Source: Streptomyces sp. ICBB 8177
GTDB taxonomy: Bacteria; Actinomycetota; Actinomycetes; Streptomycetales; Streptomycetaceae
Direction of reading: 5' to 3'
Length of the DNA: 64,000 bases
Assembly (NCBI RefSeq): GCF_003144095.1
Contig: NZ_NSKH01000003.1
Span: 258,086-322,085, forward strand
The notes below the pieces were generated by a model. That model saw nothing but the letters and a program-made list of their open reading frames with translations. It searched no databases and was not told the DNA's origin. The first letter of the stretch is position 1; each line of letters opens with the position of its first letter. Positions 1 to 9,238 of this stretch are shown here, in pieces. A program made the translations under genes and the position numbers.

Positions 1-1117
1 GGGTGCCGCCGGTGTGCGCCAGCAGGTCCGCGTAGAGGCGCTCGACCGCGGCCTCCAGGTCGTCCGCCGCGTTCACCAGCAGCGGGCCCGCGCGCTCGGC
101 GAGCGGATAGAAGCCGCCGTCCTTCGCCGCCCGTGCCTCGATCACGCCGTCGGTGCACAGCACCAGCACCTCGTCCGCGCCCAGCGGCACCCGCCATGGC
201 GTCGGCGCTCCCGGCACGAACGACGTCAGGCCGAGCGGCACCCACGGGTCCGGCGGATCGAGCGACCGCACGGTGCCGTCAGCCGAGACGCGCAGCGGCG
301 GAACGTGCCCGTAGTGCAGCAGCACGACGTCGCTGTCGAGCGCGGCGTCGGCGACCGCCTCAACCTCGACGGCCGCCCCCGCCTCCCGTCCCGCCGGGAA
401 CTCCAGGAACAGCGCCGTGGTGAACTCGCCGTCCGTCACGTGCCGCCGCACGCTCGCGTCGACCCGCTCGGCGACCTTCGCCAGGCCGCCCTCGTCGTAG
501 GCCGCCTCGCGGAACGCGCCCATCACCACGGCCGAGGTCTGCACCGCCTCCAGGCCCTTGCCGCGCACGTCGCCGACGAGCGCCCGCACCCCGTGCGGGG
601 TGTCCAGGACCGCGTACAGGTCGCCGCCGATCTGCGCGGCGTCGGCGGCCGAGGCGTAGCGCACCGCCAGCCGCACCCCGCCGACCCGCGGTCCCGGCGG
701 GCGCAGCAGCGCGCGCTGCGCCGCCTCGGCCACCGAGACCACGGCGCGGAACTGCGCGGTGCGCTCCTCGCGCCACCACGCCCCGTAGGCGCTGAAGAGC
801 ACCACGATCAGATAGCTGATGGTGATCCCGCCCAGGATGCGCCGGTCGTGGTTGCTCCACGAGCCGTCGTACGGGATCAGCGCGGCCTGCGCCACCGCCC
901 CGATCAGGCCGACCAGCAGGGTGCGCCGCCAGGTGGTGGTGGCCACGGCCAGCGCGGGGACCATCACCATCATCGGCGCGAGGAAGTGGTTCCGGCCCAC
1001 CAGCAGGTCCGCGGCGACCACCGCGAAGACCGCCGTCAGCGGGATCGCCATCCCCTGGTGCGTGGAGACGGCGTGGCCCAGCGCGTCGAGCGCCCGCCGG
1101 AATCCTGAGGTCCTCAC
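1..1117 (-). CDS. SpoIIE-family PP2C serine phosphatase (C-terminus cut by window edge)
   Basis: Open minus-strand frame from a GTG at 1117 to the left edge without a stop, about 372 codons. The first ~150 residues contain several hydrophobic stretches (for example around IPLTAVFAVVAADLLVG and ILGGITISYLIVVLFSAYG), so it is membrane anchored. The rest reads as a SpoIIE/PP2C catalytic domain: QIGGDLYAVL, LVGDVRGKGLEAV and CTDGVIEAR are the metal-binding Asp/Gly motifs. Known role of the family: dephosphorylation of anti-anti-sigma factors in regulatory cascades. The start is uncertain because no clear Shine-Dalgarno precedes the GTG. Divergent from the penicillin-binding protein gene. The long plus-strand frame opposite it is a codon-bias shadow. 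Confidence 0.85.
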   Translation of the reverse strand, partial: MRTSGFRRALDALGHAVSTHQGMAIPLTAVFAVVAADLLVGRNHFLAPMMVMVPALAVATTTWRRTLLVGLIGAVAQAALIPYDGSWSNHDRRILGGITISYLIVVLFSAYGAWWREERTAQFRAVVSVAEAAQRALLRPPGPRVGGVRLAVRYASAADAAQIGGDLYAVLDTPHGVRALVGDVRGKGLEAVQTSAVVMGAFREAAYDEGGLAKVAERVDASVRRHVTDGEFTTALFLEFPAGREAGAAVEVEAVADAALDSDVVLLHYGHVPPLRVSADGTVRSLDPPDPWVPLGLTSFVPGAPTPWRVPLGADEVLVLCTDGVIEARAAKDGGFYPLAERAGPLLVNAADDLEAAVERLYADLLAHTGGT

Positions 1118-1273
1118 AATCAGAACATAACGGGTCGGCGCCCCGCGGCGACCCTGAGGTGCGCCCAGGGGGTGCCCGGGAGCTTGGCGGAGAAGCTGGG
1201 AGACACGCCGGTGAACCTGTGAGATCTCCGCGTCCTGGAACCGCACGTTCACTCGAACGCGTTGTTGACAGGG

Positions 1274-2725
1274 ATGAACAAGACGATCAGACGCACATCG
1301 GTCTTCTGCCTTCTGCTGGTCCTCGCCGTCGTGGCGCGGGTCAGCTGGGTGCAGGTGGCCGACGGACCGAAACTCGCCTCCGACTCGTACAACCGGCGCA
1401 CCATGATCGCCCAGTGGGCCAATCCGCTGGGTGACATCGTCGTGGCGGGCAAGCCCGTCACCGGTTCCGCGGCGACCTCGGGCAGCGACTTCAAGTACAA
1501 GCGCACCTACACCGACGGCCCGATGTACGCCGCCGTCACCGGTCGCAGCTCGCAGGTCTTCGGCGCCACCCAGCTCGAAGGCATCTACCAGAACGTCCTG
1601 AACGGGACCGACGACCGCACCAAGGGCATCCTGGACACGCTCACCGGTTCCAGCGGCAAGCCCGGCGACGTGCTCACCACGATCGACCCGGCGGTGCAGA
1701 AGGCCGCGTACGACGGCCTGGGCTCCAAGAACGGCGCCGCCGTCGCCATCGACCCCTCCACCGGCCAGATCCTCGCCATGGTCAGCACGCCCAGCTACGA
1801 CCCGGGCAAGATCGCCGGCGGCTCGCAGGCCGACGCGACCGCCTGGCAGCAGCTGAACGCCGACAAGAACCAGCCGATGCTCAACCGCGCGCTGCGCCAG
1901 ACCTATCCGCCCGGCTCCACCTTCAAGCTGGTGGTCGCCTCCGCCGCGCTCCAGGACGGCCTGTACTCCTCGGTCGACCAGCCCACCGACAGCCCCAACC
2001 CCTACACCCTGCCCGGCACGACCGACACGCTCACCAACGAGGAGGCGTCGGCGCCGTGCAAGGACGCCTCCATCCGCGTCGCGCTGGAGTACTCCTGCAA
2101 CACCGTCTTCGCCAAGATGGCCGTGGACCTCGGACAGGCCAAGGTCAAGGCGATGGCCGACGCCTACGGTTTCGACGACAGCCACCTGGAGATCCCGGTG
2201 AGCGCGGCGACCAGCGTCTACCCGACGGACATGCCGAAGTCCTCCACCGCGCAGACCGGTATCGGTCAGTTCGACGTGCGGGCCACACCGCTGCAGATGG
2301 CGATGGTCGTCTCCGCGATCGCCAACGGCGGCAAGCTCATGGCGCCGCACATGGTCTCCAAGGTCACCGACGGCGACGGCAACGCCCTCCAGTCCTTCGG
2401 GCCGAGCGTGAAGTCCACCCCGATCAGCTCGCACACCGCCGACGAGCTGCGCTCCGCGATGGTCAGCGTCATCCAGCAGGGCACCGGCACCAACGCCCGC
2501 ATCCCCGGCGTCGAGGTCGGCGGCAAGACCGGCACCGCGCAGCACGGCGTCGACAACAGCGGCAATCCGTACGCGTGGTTCGTGTCGTACGCGAAGAACA
2601 GCGCGGGCAAGGAGGTCGCGGTGGCCGTCATGGTGGACGACCCGAACGCGGAACGCGCCGAGATCAGCGGCAACGGCTTCGCCGGACCGATCGCCAAGTC
2701 GATGATGGAGGCGGCACTGAAGTAG
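1274..2725 (+). CDS. Penicillin-binding protein 2 (transpeptidase)
   Basis: Periplasmic peptidoglycan transpeptidase of 483 residues anchored by one N-terminal membrane segment (VFCLLLVLAVVARVSWV). The three penicillin-binding motifs are present in order: STFK with nucleophile Ser215, SCN from Ser274, and KTG at Lys418. The N-terminal dimerisation region (residues ~35-150) is of the PbpA type that normally sits next to FtsW/RodA and PknB in actinomycetes. Here that partner operon is absent, so this is probably an additional PbpA-like copy. ATG 1274 was chosen over the in-frame TTG 12 nt upstream because the protein then begins with the usual short MNKTIRR cytoplasmic tail and ACAGGG precedes it. 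Confidence 0.93.
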   Translation: MNKTIRRTSVFCLLLVLAVVARVSWVQVADGPKLASDSYNRRTMIAQWANPLGDIVVAGKPVTGSAATSGSDFKYKRTYTDGPMYAAVTGRSSQVFGATQLEGIYQNVLNGTDDRTKGILDTLTGSSGKPGDVLTTIDPAVQKAAYDGLGSKNGAAVAIDPSTGQILAMVSTPSYDPGKIAGGSQADATAWQQLNADKNQPMLNRALRQTYPPGSTFKLVVASAALQDGLYSSVDQPTDSPNPYTLPGTTDTLTNEEASAPCKDASIRVALEYSCNTVFAKMAVDLGQAKVKAMADAYGFDDSHLEIPVSAATSVYPTDMPKSSTAQTGIGQFDVRATPLQMAMVVSAIANGGKLMAPHMVSKVTDGDGNALQSFGPSVKSTPISSHTADELRSAMVSVIQQGTGTNARIPGVEVGGKTGTAQHGVDNSGNPYAWFVSYAKNSAGKEVAVAVMVDDPNAERAEISGNGFAGPIAKSMMEAALK

Positions 2726-2929
2726 CGCACAGGGAGCGTACGGGGAAGGGGAGTCCGGCGGTGTCGGGATCGCGCCGGAACGACGTGGCCCGCTCGCGCC
2801 GGGACGGCGTGGCGCGATCGCATCGGCCAACGTGAAGCTCTTGCGACAGCGGGGGCGGAAGCGCTGACAGCGATCACAGGGTCTGCAAAGGTTCAGGCGA
2901 TCCTTCTCCCCGACCAGTTGGAGGACCCC

Positions 2930-4429
2930 GTGCGCTTCAGAACGATCGCGTCCGCCGCCGGCGCGCTGACGCTGCTGCTGGCGATCCCGGCCGCCGCGGC
3001 CACCCCGACCCCCGGTGCCCCCGGCATCGGCGACCCGTACTACCCGACGTACGGCAACGGCGGATACGACGTCGGCCACTACGACCTGCGGCTGAAGTAC
3101 CAGCCGACGACCGACGCGTTGCAGGGCACCGCCACCATCCTGGCGAGGACCACCCAGGACCTGTCCCGCTTCGACCTCGACTTCGCGCTCGGCGTGGACG
3201 GCGTGCTGGTGGACGGCCACCCGGCGAAGTTCACCGAGTCCCCGGCCGCCCACAAGCTCCAGGTCACCCCGGACGCACCGCTGGCCAAGGGCAGCGACGT
3301 CACCGTGGTCGTCCGCTACCACGGCGTGCCCTCCAAGGTCGTGGTGGACGGCTTCACCTCCTGGCAGCGCACCCCCGACGGCGCCGTGGCCGCCAACGAG
3401 CCGGAGTCGGCGTGGTGGTGGTTCCCCAGCAACGACCACCCGCTGGACAAGGCCACCTACGACATCTCCGTCGAGGTCCCCACCGGCGACCAGGTGATCA
3501 GCAACGGCCTGCCCACCGGCCGGACCACGGACGTCGAGGGCTGGACCCGCTACAACTGGCGGCAGGACAAGCCGCAGGCGACCTACCTCGCCACCATGGC
3601 GATCGGGAAGTTCGACGTCACCAAGGGCACGACGGCCGACGGCATCCCGGTCATCAACGCCTACAGCACCGCGCTCGGCGACTCCGCGGGCGCCGCCAGG
3701 GCCAGCGTCGAGCGCACCGGTGAGGTGATCGACTGGGAGAGCAGGTACTTCGGGCCCTACCCGTTCGCCTCGGTCGGCGGCTACGTGCCGGACGCCACCT
3801 CGGACTTCGCGCTGGAGACCGAGACCCGGCCGTTCTACAGCCCGACGATGTTCTCCTCCGGCGCGGACGTCTCCGTGGTCGTGCACGAACTGGCCCACCA
3901 GTGGTTCGGCGACTCCGTCTCGCTCGAACGCTGGCAGGACATCTGGCTGAACGAGGGCTTCGCGACGTACGCGCAGTGGCTGTGGTCGCAGTACCAGGGC
4001 GAGGGCACCGCGCAGCAGCTCGCCGACTACGTCTACGCCTCGCACCCGGCCGGCGACGCGTTCTGGAAGATCGAGCCCGGCAACCCGGGCGCCGCCAACC
4101 AGTTCGCCGACCCCGTCTACGACCGGGGCGCCGCCGCCCTCCAGACGCTGCGCGACACCGTGGGCGACAAGGCGTTCTTCACGATCCTCAAGGACTGGAC
4201 CGCGCAGCACGCCTACGGCAACGCCGACTTCGCGCAGTTCCAGGCGCTGGCCGAGAAGGTCTCGGGCAAGAAGCTCGGCCCGCTGTTCACCACCTGGCTG
4301 TTCACCCCTGCCCGCCCGGCGACCGGCCCGGTGGCACAGGGCACGAAGGCCCCCGCCGCCGCGCGCGGTGCCGTGCCGCAGCCGAAGTCGTGGCGCGAGA
4401 TCCACACCGCGTACGCACTGGCGCGCTGA
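2930..4429 (+). CDS. Secreted M1-family zinc aminopeptidase
   Basis: Exported metallopeptidase of about 499 residues. GTG 2930 follows GGAGGA closely and gives an N-terminal signal peptide (positively charged start, hydrophobic LTLLLAIPAAAA, Ala-rich cleavage site). The zinc site is VVHELAHQWFGD (His319, Glu320, His323) followed about 18 residues later by NEGFATYAQW, whose Glu is the third ligand, as in gluzincins of the M1 family. The N-terminal beta-sandwich domain (residues ~45-240) is also M1-like. It probably trims peptides outside the cell. Stands alone and ends at a strong hairpin terminator. Confidence 0.92.
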   Translation: MRFRTIASAAGALTLLLAIPAAAATPTPGAPGIGDPYYPTYGNGGYDVGHYDLRLKYQPTTDALQGTATILARTTQDLSRFDLDFALGVDGVLVDGHPAKFTESPAAHKLQVTPDAPLAKGSDVTVVVRYHGVPSKVVVDGFTSWQRTPDGAVAANEPESAWWWFPSNDHPLDKATYDISVEVPTGDQVISNGLPTGRTTDVEGWTRYNWRQDKPQATYLATMAIGKFDVTKGTTADGIPVINAYSTALGDSAGAARASVERTGEVIDWESRYFGPYPFASVGGYVPDATSDFALETETRPFYSPTMFSSGADVSVVVHELAHQWFGDSVSLERWQDIWLNEGFATYAQWLWSQYQGEGTAQQLADYVYASHPAGDAFWKIEPGNPGAANQFADPVYDRGAAALQTLRDTVGDKAFFTILKDWTAQHAYGNADFAQFQALAEKVSGKKLGPLFTTWLFTPARPATGPVAQGTKAPAAARGAVPQPKSWREIHTAYALAR

Positions 4430-4460
4430 CCGGCGGAAGGCCGCCGCACCGCGCGGAAGC

Positions 4461-4490
4461 GGTCCGCCCGGTCACGCGACCGGGCGGACC
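4461..4490 (+). terminator. Rho-independent-type hairpin after the M1 peptidase
   Basis: Perfect 13-bp inverted repeat (GGTCCGCCCGGTC, loop ACGC at 4474-4477, then its complement), 31 nt after the peptidase stop. No U-tract, as usual in streptomycetes. Confidence 0.8.
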
Positions 4491-4510
4491 CTTCCTGACC
4501 GGGAACGCGT

Positions 4511-4559
4511 GATCAACAGCCGAGATCAACAGCGTGATCAACAATGGACCGGCGATCAA
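4511..4559. repeat. Four GATCAA direct repeats upstream of the cysteine desulfhydrase gene
   Basis: GATCAA occurs at 4511, 4524, 4536 and 4554, three of them as GATCAAC, in an unusually AT-rich stretch 65-115 nt before the next start codon. Position and spacing would suit a regulator site; no regulator is identifiable from this. Confidence 0.4.
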
Positions 4560-4624
4560 TAAGCGGGGATGTGCGCTCACCCCAAGTGACCGTTTGAGGA
4601 CACCCCGGCGCTATACAGGCGGGC

Positions 4625-5758
4625 ATGACGAACACCATGCCCGCGCAGCGGGACCCCCTGGAGCCGCTGGAACTGGACGTCGACCGGCACGACCCCGCGT
4701 ACCGCCGCTGGCTGCGCGAGGCGGTCGGCAAGGTGCAGGCCGACGCCAACCGCTCCGCCGACACCCACCTGCTGGCGGTGCCGCTGCCCGAGGCGTGGGG
4801 GATCGACCTGTACCTCAAGGACGAGTCCACCCACCCGACCGGATCGCTCAAGCACCGGCTGGCCAGGTCCCTGTTCCTGTACGCGCTGTGCAACGGCTGG
4901 ATCCGGCCGGGGCGTCCGGTGATCGAGGCGTCCAGTGGTTCCACGGCCGTCTCCGAGGCGTACTTCGCCAAGCTCATCGGGGTGCCGTTCGTCGCGGTGA
5001 TGGCGCGCACCACCAGCCGGGCCAAGATCGCGCTGATCGAGTTCCACGGCGGGCGGTGCCACCTGGTCGACAACCCCTGCGAGGTCTACGAGGCCGCCAC
5101 GGCGCTGGCCGCCGAGACCGGCGGGCACTACATGGACCAGTTCACCTACGCCGAGCGCGCCACCGACTGGCGAGGCAACAACAACATCGCCGAGTCCGTC
5201 TTCCGCCAGATGGCCGCGGAACGCCACCCCGAACCCACGTGGATCGTCGCCACCGCGGGCACCGGTGGCACCTCGGCGACCATCGCCCGCTACGTGCACT
5301 ACACCCAGCGCGCGACCGGGGTGTGCGTCGCCGACCCGGAGAACTCCGCGTTCTTCGACGGCTGGCGCACCGGCGATCCGGGCGTCACCACCGCATGCGG
5401 CTCGCGCATCGAGGGCATCGGGCGGCAGCGCGTGGAGCCCAGCTTCGTGCCCGGCGCGGTCGACCGCATGATGCGCGTGCCAGACGCGGCGTCCATCGCC
5501 ACCATCCGCGTGCTGGAACGGCTGCTGGGCCGCCGCACCGGCGCGTCCACCGGGACCGGCACGTGGGCCGCGTTCCGGATCATCGCCGAGATGCTGGCAC
5601 GCGGCCAACAGGGGTCCGTGGTCACGCTGTTGTGCGACCCGGGCGAGCGCTACCTCGACACCTACTACTCCGACGAGTGGCTGGCCGAACGCGGCATCGA
5701 CATCACGCCGTACGCCGCCCGGCTGGAGCGGTTCTGGGCGACGGGCTCGCTGGACTGA
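4625..5758 (+). CDS. cds1: PLP-dependent L-cysteine desulfhydrase (Cds1-like)
   Basis: Fold-type II PLP enzyme of 377 residues. The Schiff-base lysine lies in [11 protein letters not shown] (Lys76), the phosphate loop is [19 protein letters not shown] and the second glycine loop is [15 protein letters not shown]. These features and the length resemble the mycobacterial Cds1 group, which splits cysteine to H2S, ammonia and pyruvate; the wider family includes cysteine synthases, so substrate is inferred. ATG 4625 is the first start after the terminator and repeat array. It is followed, on the other strand, by sulfite exporter, rhodanese, and beyond them sulfide-oxidising genes, which fits a sulfur role. 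Confidence 0.82.
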   Translation: MTNTMPAQRDPLEPLELDVDRHDPAYRRWLREAVGKVQADANRSADTHLLAVPLPEAWGIDLYLKDESTHPTGSLKHRLARSLFLYALCNGWIRPGRPVIEASSGSTAVSEAYFAKLIGVPFVAVMARTTSRAKIALIEFHGGRCHLVDNPCEVYEAATALAAETGGHYMDQFTYAERATDWRGNNNIAESVFRQMAAERHPEPTWIVATAGTGGTSATIARYVHYTQRATGVCVADPENSAFFDGWRTGDPGVTTACGSRIEGIGRQRVEPSFVPGAVDRMMRVPDAASIATIRVLERLLGRRTGASTGTGTWAAFRIIAEMLARGQQGSVVTLLCDPGERYLDTYYSDEWLAERGIDITPYAARLERFWATGSLD

Positions 5759-5774
5759 GCGGGCTCGGTGGCGG

Positions 5775-6539
5775 TCACGCCGCGCCCGCCGCGCAGCGCA
5801 CCACGAGATAGCCCGCCACCGCCACGGTCAGCGTGGCGAAGGCGCGGCCCAGCACGGGGGCCGGGACGCGGGCGCACACCGCGCGGCCCGCGAGCGACCC
5901 GGCGACGGCTGCCGCGGTCAGCGGGACGACTACGTGCCACGGGAAGCGCTCGGCCCCGGCCCTGGCGGCCAGCGCGACGCCCGAGTTGATCGCGATGACC
6001 AGCAGCGAGGTGCCGACCGCCACCGGCATCTCGTAGCCCAGCGCGGCCACCAGCGCGGGCACGATGACGAACCCGCCGCCCACCCCGAGGAAGCCGGTGA
6101 GGAAGCCCACGACGGAACCGGAGACCAGGACGCGCGCTACCGGGTGGGCGGGCGCGCGCACCGGGGCCGCGGCCGTCCGGCCGCCACGGTGGCGGCGCAG
6201 CATGCCGGCCGCCGAGACGACCATCAGCGCGGCGAAGCACAGCAGCAACGCGGTCGGGTCCACGCTGCGGTCGAGCGCGGTGCCCGCGCAGCTCGCGGCG
6301 GTACCGGCGGCCCCGAAGGCCAGGCCGGCCCGCCACCGCACGTGGCCCGCGCGGGCGTGGCCGGCGGCGCCGGTCAGCGCGGTCACGCCGACCACGACGA
6401 GGCCCGCGGTGGTGGCCTCGCGGGGCGGCTGACCGAGCGCGTAGACCAGCACCGGCACGGTGAGGATCGACCCGCCTCCGCCGAGCGCGCCCAGGCTGAG
6501 ACCGATCAGGGCGCCCAGGACGACGCCCAGGGCCGTCAC
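5775..6539 (-). CDS. TauE/SafE-family sulfite exporter
   Basis: Integral membrane protein of 254 residues with about eight hydrophobic segments and the two glycine-rich repeats of the family (GLSLGALGGGGSILTVPVLV near the N-terminus and VGFLTGFLGVGGGFVIVPAL in the middle). Family members export sulfite or sulfoacetate, a plausible end product of persulfide oxidation by the enzyme encoded at 7851. Start GTG 6539 overlaps the end of the rhodanese gene by 4 nt (GTGA), so GntR, rhodanese and exporter form one minus-strand operon. Confidence 0.9.
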   Translation of the reverse strand: MTALGVVLGALIGLSLGALGGGGSILTVPVLVYALGQPPREATTAGLVVVGVTALTGAAGHARAGHVRWRAGLAFGAAGTAASCAGTALDRSVDPTALLLCFAALMVVSAAGMLRRHRGGRTAAAPVRAPAHPVARVLVSGSVVGFLTGFLGVGGGFVIVPALVAALGYEMPVAVGTSLLVIAINSGVALAARAGAERFPWHVVVPLTAAAVAGSLAGRAVCARVPAPVLGRAFATLTVAVAGYLVVRCAAGAA

Positions 6540-6898
6540 GCCACGATCCCCGGGCGCCCGTCAGGCCGCCGCACGGGCAGCCCGGCGTCCGCCCAGGCGC
6601 TCATCCCGCCGCGCAGGTTGCGCACCGGCGTGCCGGACGCCCTGAGCCGCTCGGCCACCAGCGCGGACCTGCGGCCCGACCGGCACACCGCGATCAACAG
6701 TTGATCAGGCGTCAACTCCGGTGCCCGGCACGGCTCGGAGAGCGGTGAGAGCACGGCACCGGGGGCGTGCCCGGCCCGCCACTCGTCCTCCTCCCGCACG
6801 TCCAGCAGCACCGCGCGGCCGGCGCGTATCAGCGCCTCCGCCTCCTGGGCGCCGATGTCGTCGCCGTCATCGTCCCCGCCGTGCGCCGTCCGCGTCAT
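6536..6898 (-). CDS. Single-domain rhodanese sulfurtransferase
   Basis: Cytoplasmic 120-residue rhodanese. Characteristic pieces are LLDVREEDEWRAGHAPGA and the active-site loop CRSGRRS with the catalytic Cys that carries persulfide sulfur. ATG 6898 overlaps the GntR stop by 4 nt, showing translational coupling; its own stop overlaps the exporter start. Likely moves sulfane sulfur between glutathione- or mycothiol-type carriers and sulfite. A much longer frame (to 7891) exists only because GC-rich sequence lacks stops. Confidence 0.9.
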   Translation of the reverse strand: MTRTAHGGDDDGDDIGAQEAEALIRAGRAVLLDVREEDEWRAGHAPGAVLSPLSEPCRAPELTPDQLLIAVCRSGRRSALVAERLRASGTPVRNLRGGMSAWADAGLPVRRPDGRPGIVA

Positions 6899-7743
6899 CG
6901 GGCCAACTCCCTTCCCGCGCCCGCCAGGTCCAGCCGGTAGCCCTCCCGGGCGGAGAACTCGGCACGCGCGGTGAAGCGGTCGCCGCGCACCAGCGTGTGC
7001 CGCCACTCCACCGGGCGGTCCCCGGCCATTCCCAGGCGGTCGACCGCGAACGCGGCCACGTCCGCGCCGATGCCCAGCAGCCGCCGTTCCGCGGCCGTGG
7101 GCACCACCGCCCGCAGCACCTCGCGCCCGCCGGTCAGCCGCACGCCGGTGCGCAGCGCCAGCTCGTCGTAGAGCGAGGTGTGCGTGAAGTCCGCGTGCAG
7201 CAGCGGCGCCGCGAGCCCGGCGGGCAGCCACACGCGGTCCACCGCGAGCGGTTCGTCGTCCGCGAGCCGCAGCCGCTCCAAATGCAGCAGCGGCGCCGAC
7301 TCCTCGAGTCCCAGGCGGGCGGCGAACACCCCGTCCGCCCGCACGTCCAGCACCCGCACCACGCTGCGCTGCGTCCGCCCGGCCGCCTCGACGGAGGCGA
7401 ACAGGCTGTAGAGCGCGCCGAGCGGCTGCTCTATCTCGGCGGGCACCGCGAGCCGCGGCGGCCTGCCGCGTTCGGCCACGACCAGCCCCTCGGCGCGCAG
7501 GCTGCGCAGCGCCTCGCGCACGGTGTGGCGGCTCACGCCGTACTGCTCGACGAGCGCCAGCTCGCCGGGGAAGGGCGCGCCGTCGGCACCGAACTCGCCG
7601 TCCGTCAGCCGCCCGCGCAGGTCGTCGCGGACCTGCGCCCACAGCGGCAGCGGACTGGACCGGTCGGGCCGCACGGCGCCGCGCGGCCCGCGTGCCGGTG
7701 GATTCCCGTTCCCCGCAGGGGAGTTTGCTCTGCTCGATCGCAC
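6895..7743 (-). CDS. GntR-family (UTRA-type) transcriptional repressor
   Basis: Winged-helix domain at the N-terminus (PLWAQVRDDLRG, FPGELALVEQYGVSRHTVREALR with the recognition helix) followed by a UTRA effector-binding domain (residues ~110-275, ending SAREGYRLDL). It is the first gene of the rhodanese/exporter operon and is divergent from the persulfide dioxygenase operon, so it probably controls both. A 14-bp perfect palindrome lies just upstream (7751-7764). Start is uncertain: GTG 7743 or GTG 7674; neither has a good ribosome-binding site, and the shorter form (259 residues) is closer to usual family length. Confidence 0.85.
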   Translation of the reverse strand: MRSSRANSPAGNGNPPARGPRGAVRPDRSSPLPLWAQVRDDLRGRLTDGEFGADGAPFPGELALVEQYGVSRHTVREALRSLRAEGLVVAERGRPPRLAVPAEIEQPLGALYSLFASVEAAGRTQRSVVRVLDVRADGVFAARLGLEESAPLLHLERLRLADDEPLAVDRVWLPAGLAAPLLHADFTHTSLYDELALRTGVRLTGGREVLRAVVPTAAERRLLGIGADVAAFAVDRLGMAGDRPVEWRHTLVRGDRFTARAEFSAREGYRLDLAGAGRELAR

Positions 7744-7750
7744 GGGAGTT

Positions 7751-7764
7751 AATGTACGTACATT
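7751..7764. promoter_or_regulatory. Perfect palindrome, probable GntR operator
   Basis: AATGTACGTACATT reads identically on both strands and sits between the divergent GntR and persulfide dioxygenase genes. The TGTACGTACA core is typical in form for GntR-family operators; binding by the adjacent regulator is inferred. Confidence 0.65.
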
Positions 7765-7850
7765 CGTGCATTGACGGAAGCGCGACGGCCAAAGCGCCTT
7801 GAGTACAGGCGCGTTGGGCGGCGGGCGCATCGACGAAAGGGACGTGTGCG

Positions 7851-9182
7851 GTGCTTGAGGTCGAGGTGATCCCCACACGGGAGCTGGGCAACCGCAGCTA
7901 TGTCGTGCACGACGGCCGCACGGCGGTCGTGGTCGACCCGCAGCGGGACCTGGACCGGGTGGAGCAGGTGCTGGAGAAGGCCGCGGTCGGCTGCGGACTC
8001 GTGGTGGAGACGCACGTGCACAACGACTACGTGACCGGCGGCTGGGAACTGGCCCGGCGGCACGGCGTGCCGTACGCGCTCTCGGCCGAGGAGACCGTCT
8101 CGTTCACCTGCCGCCCGGTGCGGGACGGCGAGCGGCTGGCGGTCAACTCGCTCACCGTCGAGGTCGTCGCCACCCCCGGCCACACCGACGGGCACCTGGC
8201 CTACGTCGTCACCGACGGCGAGGCACCGCCCGCCGTCTTCACCGGTGGCTCGCTGCTGTACGGCACCGTCGGGCGCACCGACCTGGTGGACCCGGAACGC
8301 ACCGAGGAGCTGGCCCGGGCGCAGTACCGCTCCGCGCGGCGGCTCGCCGCACGGCTGCCGGACGACGCGGCGGTCTATCCCACGCACGGCTTCGGCAGCT
8401 TCTGCTCGGTCGGCCCGAGTGCCCGGGACGCCGGTCCGGTCACCCTCGCCGACGAGCGCCGCCGCAACGACGCGCTGACCGAGCCGGACGAGGACGCCTT
8501 CGCCGCCCGCCTGGTCGCCGGGCTGACCGCGTATCCCGCCTTCTACGCCCAGCCGTTGAACCGCAAGGGGCCGGGCCCGGCCGACCTCGCCCCGCCCGAG
8601 CCGGTGGACGCCGCCGAGTTGCGGCGCAGGATCGCCGACGGCCAGTGGGTGCTGGATCTGCGCGACCGCACCGCGTACGCGGCCGGGCACCTCGCCGGGA
8701 GCGTCGGCATCGAGCTGGGCGACCAGTTCTCCACGTACGTCAGCTGGCTGCTGCCGTGGGGCGAACCGCTGACCCTCGTCGGCGAGAGCGGCGATCAAGT
8801 CGCTGCCGCACAGCGGCAGTTGGCGCGCATCGGGGTGGACCGGCCGGCCGGCGCCGCGATCGGTGACGTCCCCGGGGAACGCGCCTATCCGCGTGCCACG
8901 TTCGCGGAGGCGGCCGCCCGTCCCGACGGCGACCTGCTGGTCGACGTGCGCCGCGACGACGAGCGCGCGAGCGGCCACATCCCGGGCTCGCACCACCTGC
9001 CCGTTCACCAACTGCTGCCCAGGATTGAGGAGTTGCCGCGTGACCGGCGGCTGTGGCTGCACTGCGCGGGCGGCTTCCGCGCGAGCGTCGCGGCGAGCCT
9101 GCTGGAGCGCGCCGGCCACGACGTGGTGCTGGTCGACGACGACTACGCGAAGGCGGTGGAGGCGGGGATCGCCACGGGGTGA
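7851..9182 (+). CDS. Persulfide dioxygenase-rhodanese fusion (metallo-beta-lactamase fold)
   Basis: Protein of 443 residues. The N-terminal ~250 residues form an ETHE1-like metallo-beta-lactamase domain with the metal motif THVHNDYVTGG, TPGHTDGHLAY, FTGGSLLYGTVGRTDL and YPTHGFGSFC. Two rhodanese-like domains follow: the first (from about residue 255) lacks an evident catalytic Cys, and the second (LLVDVRRDDERASGHIPGS, LHCAGGFRASVA) has it. The architecture matches persulfide dioxygenase-rhodanese fusions that oxidise thiol persulfides to sulfite and produce thiosulfate. GTG 7851 follows CGAAAGGGA. Probably one operon with the sulfide:quinone oxidoreductase 56 nt downstream. Confidence 0.9.
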   Translation: MLEVEVIPTRELGNRSYVVHDGRTAVVVDPQRDLDRVEQVLEKAAVGCGLVVETHVHNDYVTGGWELARRHGVPYALSAEETVSFTCRPVRDGERLAVNSLTVEVVATPGHTDGHLAYVVTDGEAPPAVFTGGSLLYGTVGRTDLVDPERTEELARAQYRSARRLAARLPDDAAVYPTHGFGSFCSVGPSARDAGPVTLADERRRNDALTEPDEDAFAARLVAGLTAYPAFYAQPLNRKGPGPADLAPPEPVDAAELRRRIADGQWVLDLRDRTAYAAGHLAGSVGIELGDQFSTYVSWLLPWGEPLTLVGESGDQVAAAQRQLARIGVDRPAGAAIGDVPGERAYPRATFAEAAARPDGDLLVDVRRDDERASGHIPGSHHLPVHQLLPRIEELPRDRRLWLHCAGGFRASVAASLLERAGHDVVLVDDDYAKAVEAGIATG

Positions 9183-9238
9183 GTCCGTGCCCGAGATCCG
9201 CTGCCCCCACGACCGCTCACCACTCAGGAGGCCTTCCC

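Noticed and set aside
14..1108. Plus-strand 364-codon open frame
   Set aside because: Antisense to a clear SpoIIE/PP2C phosphatase; Arg/His-rich low-complexity product typical of GC-rich shadow frames.
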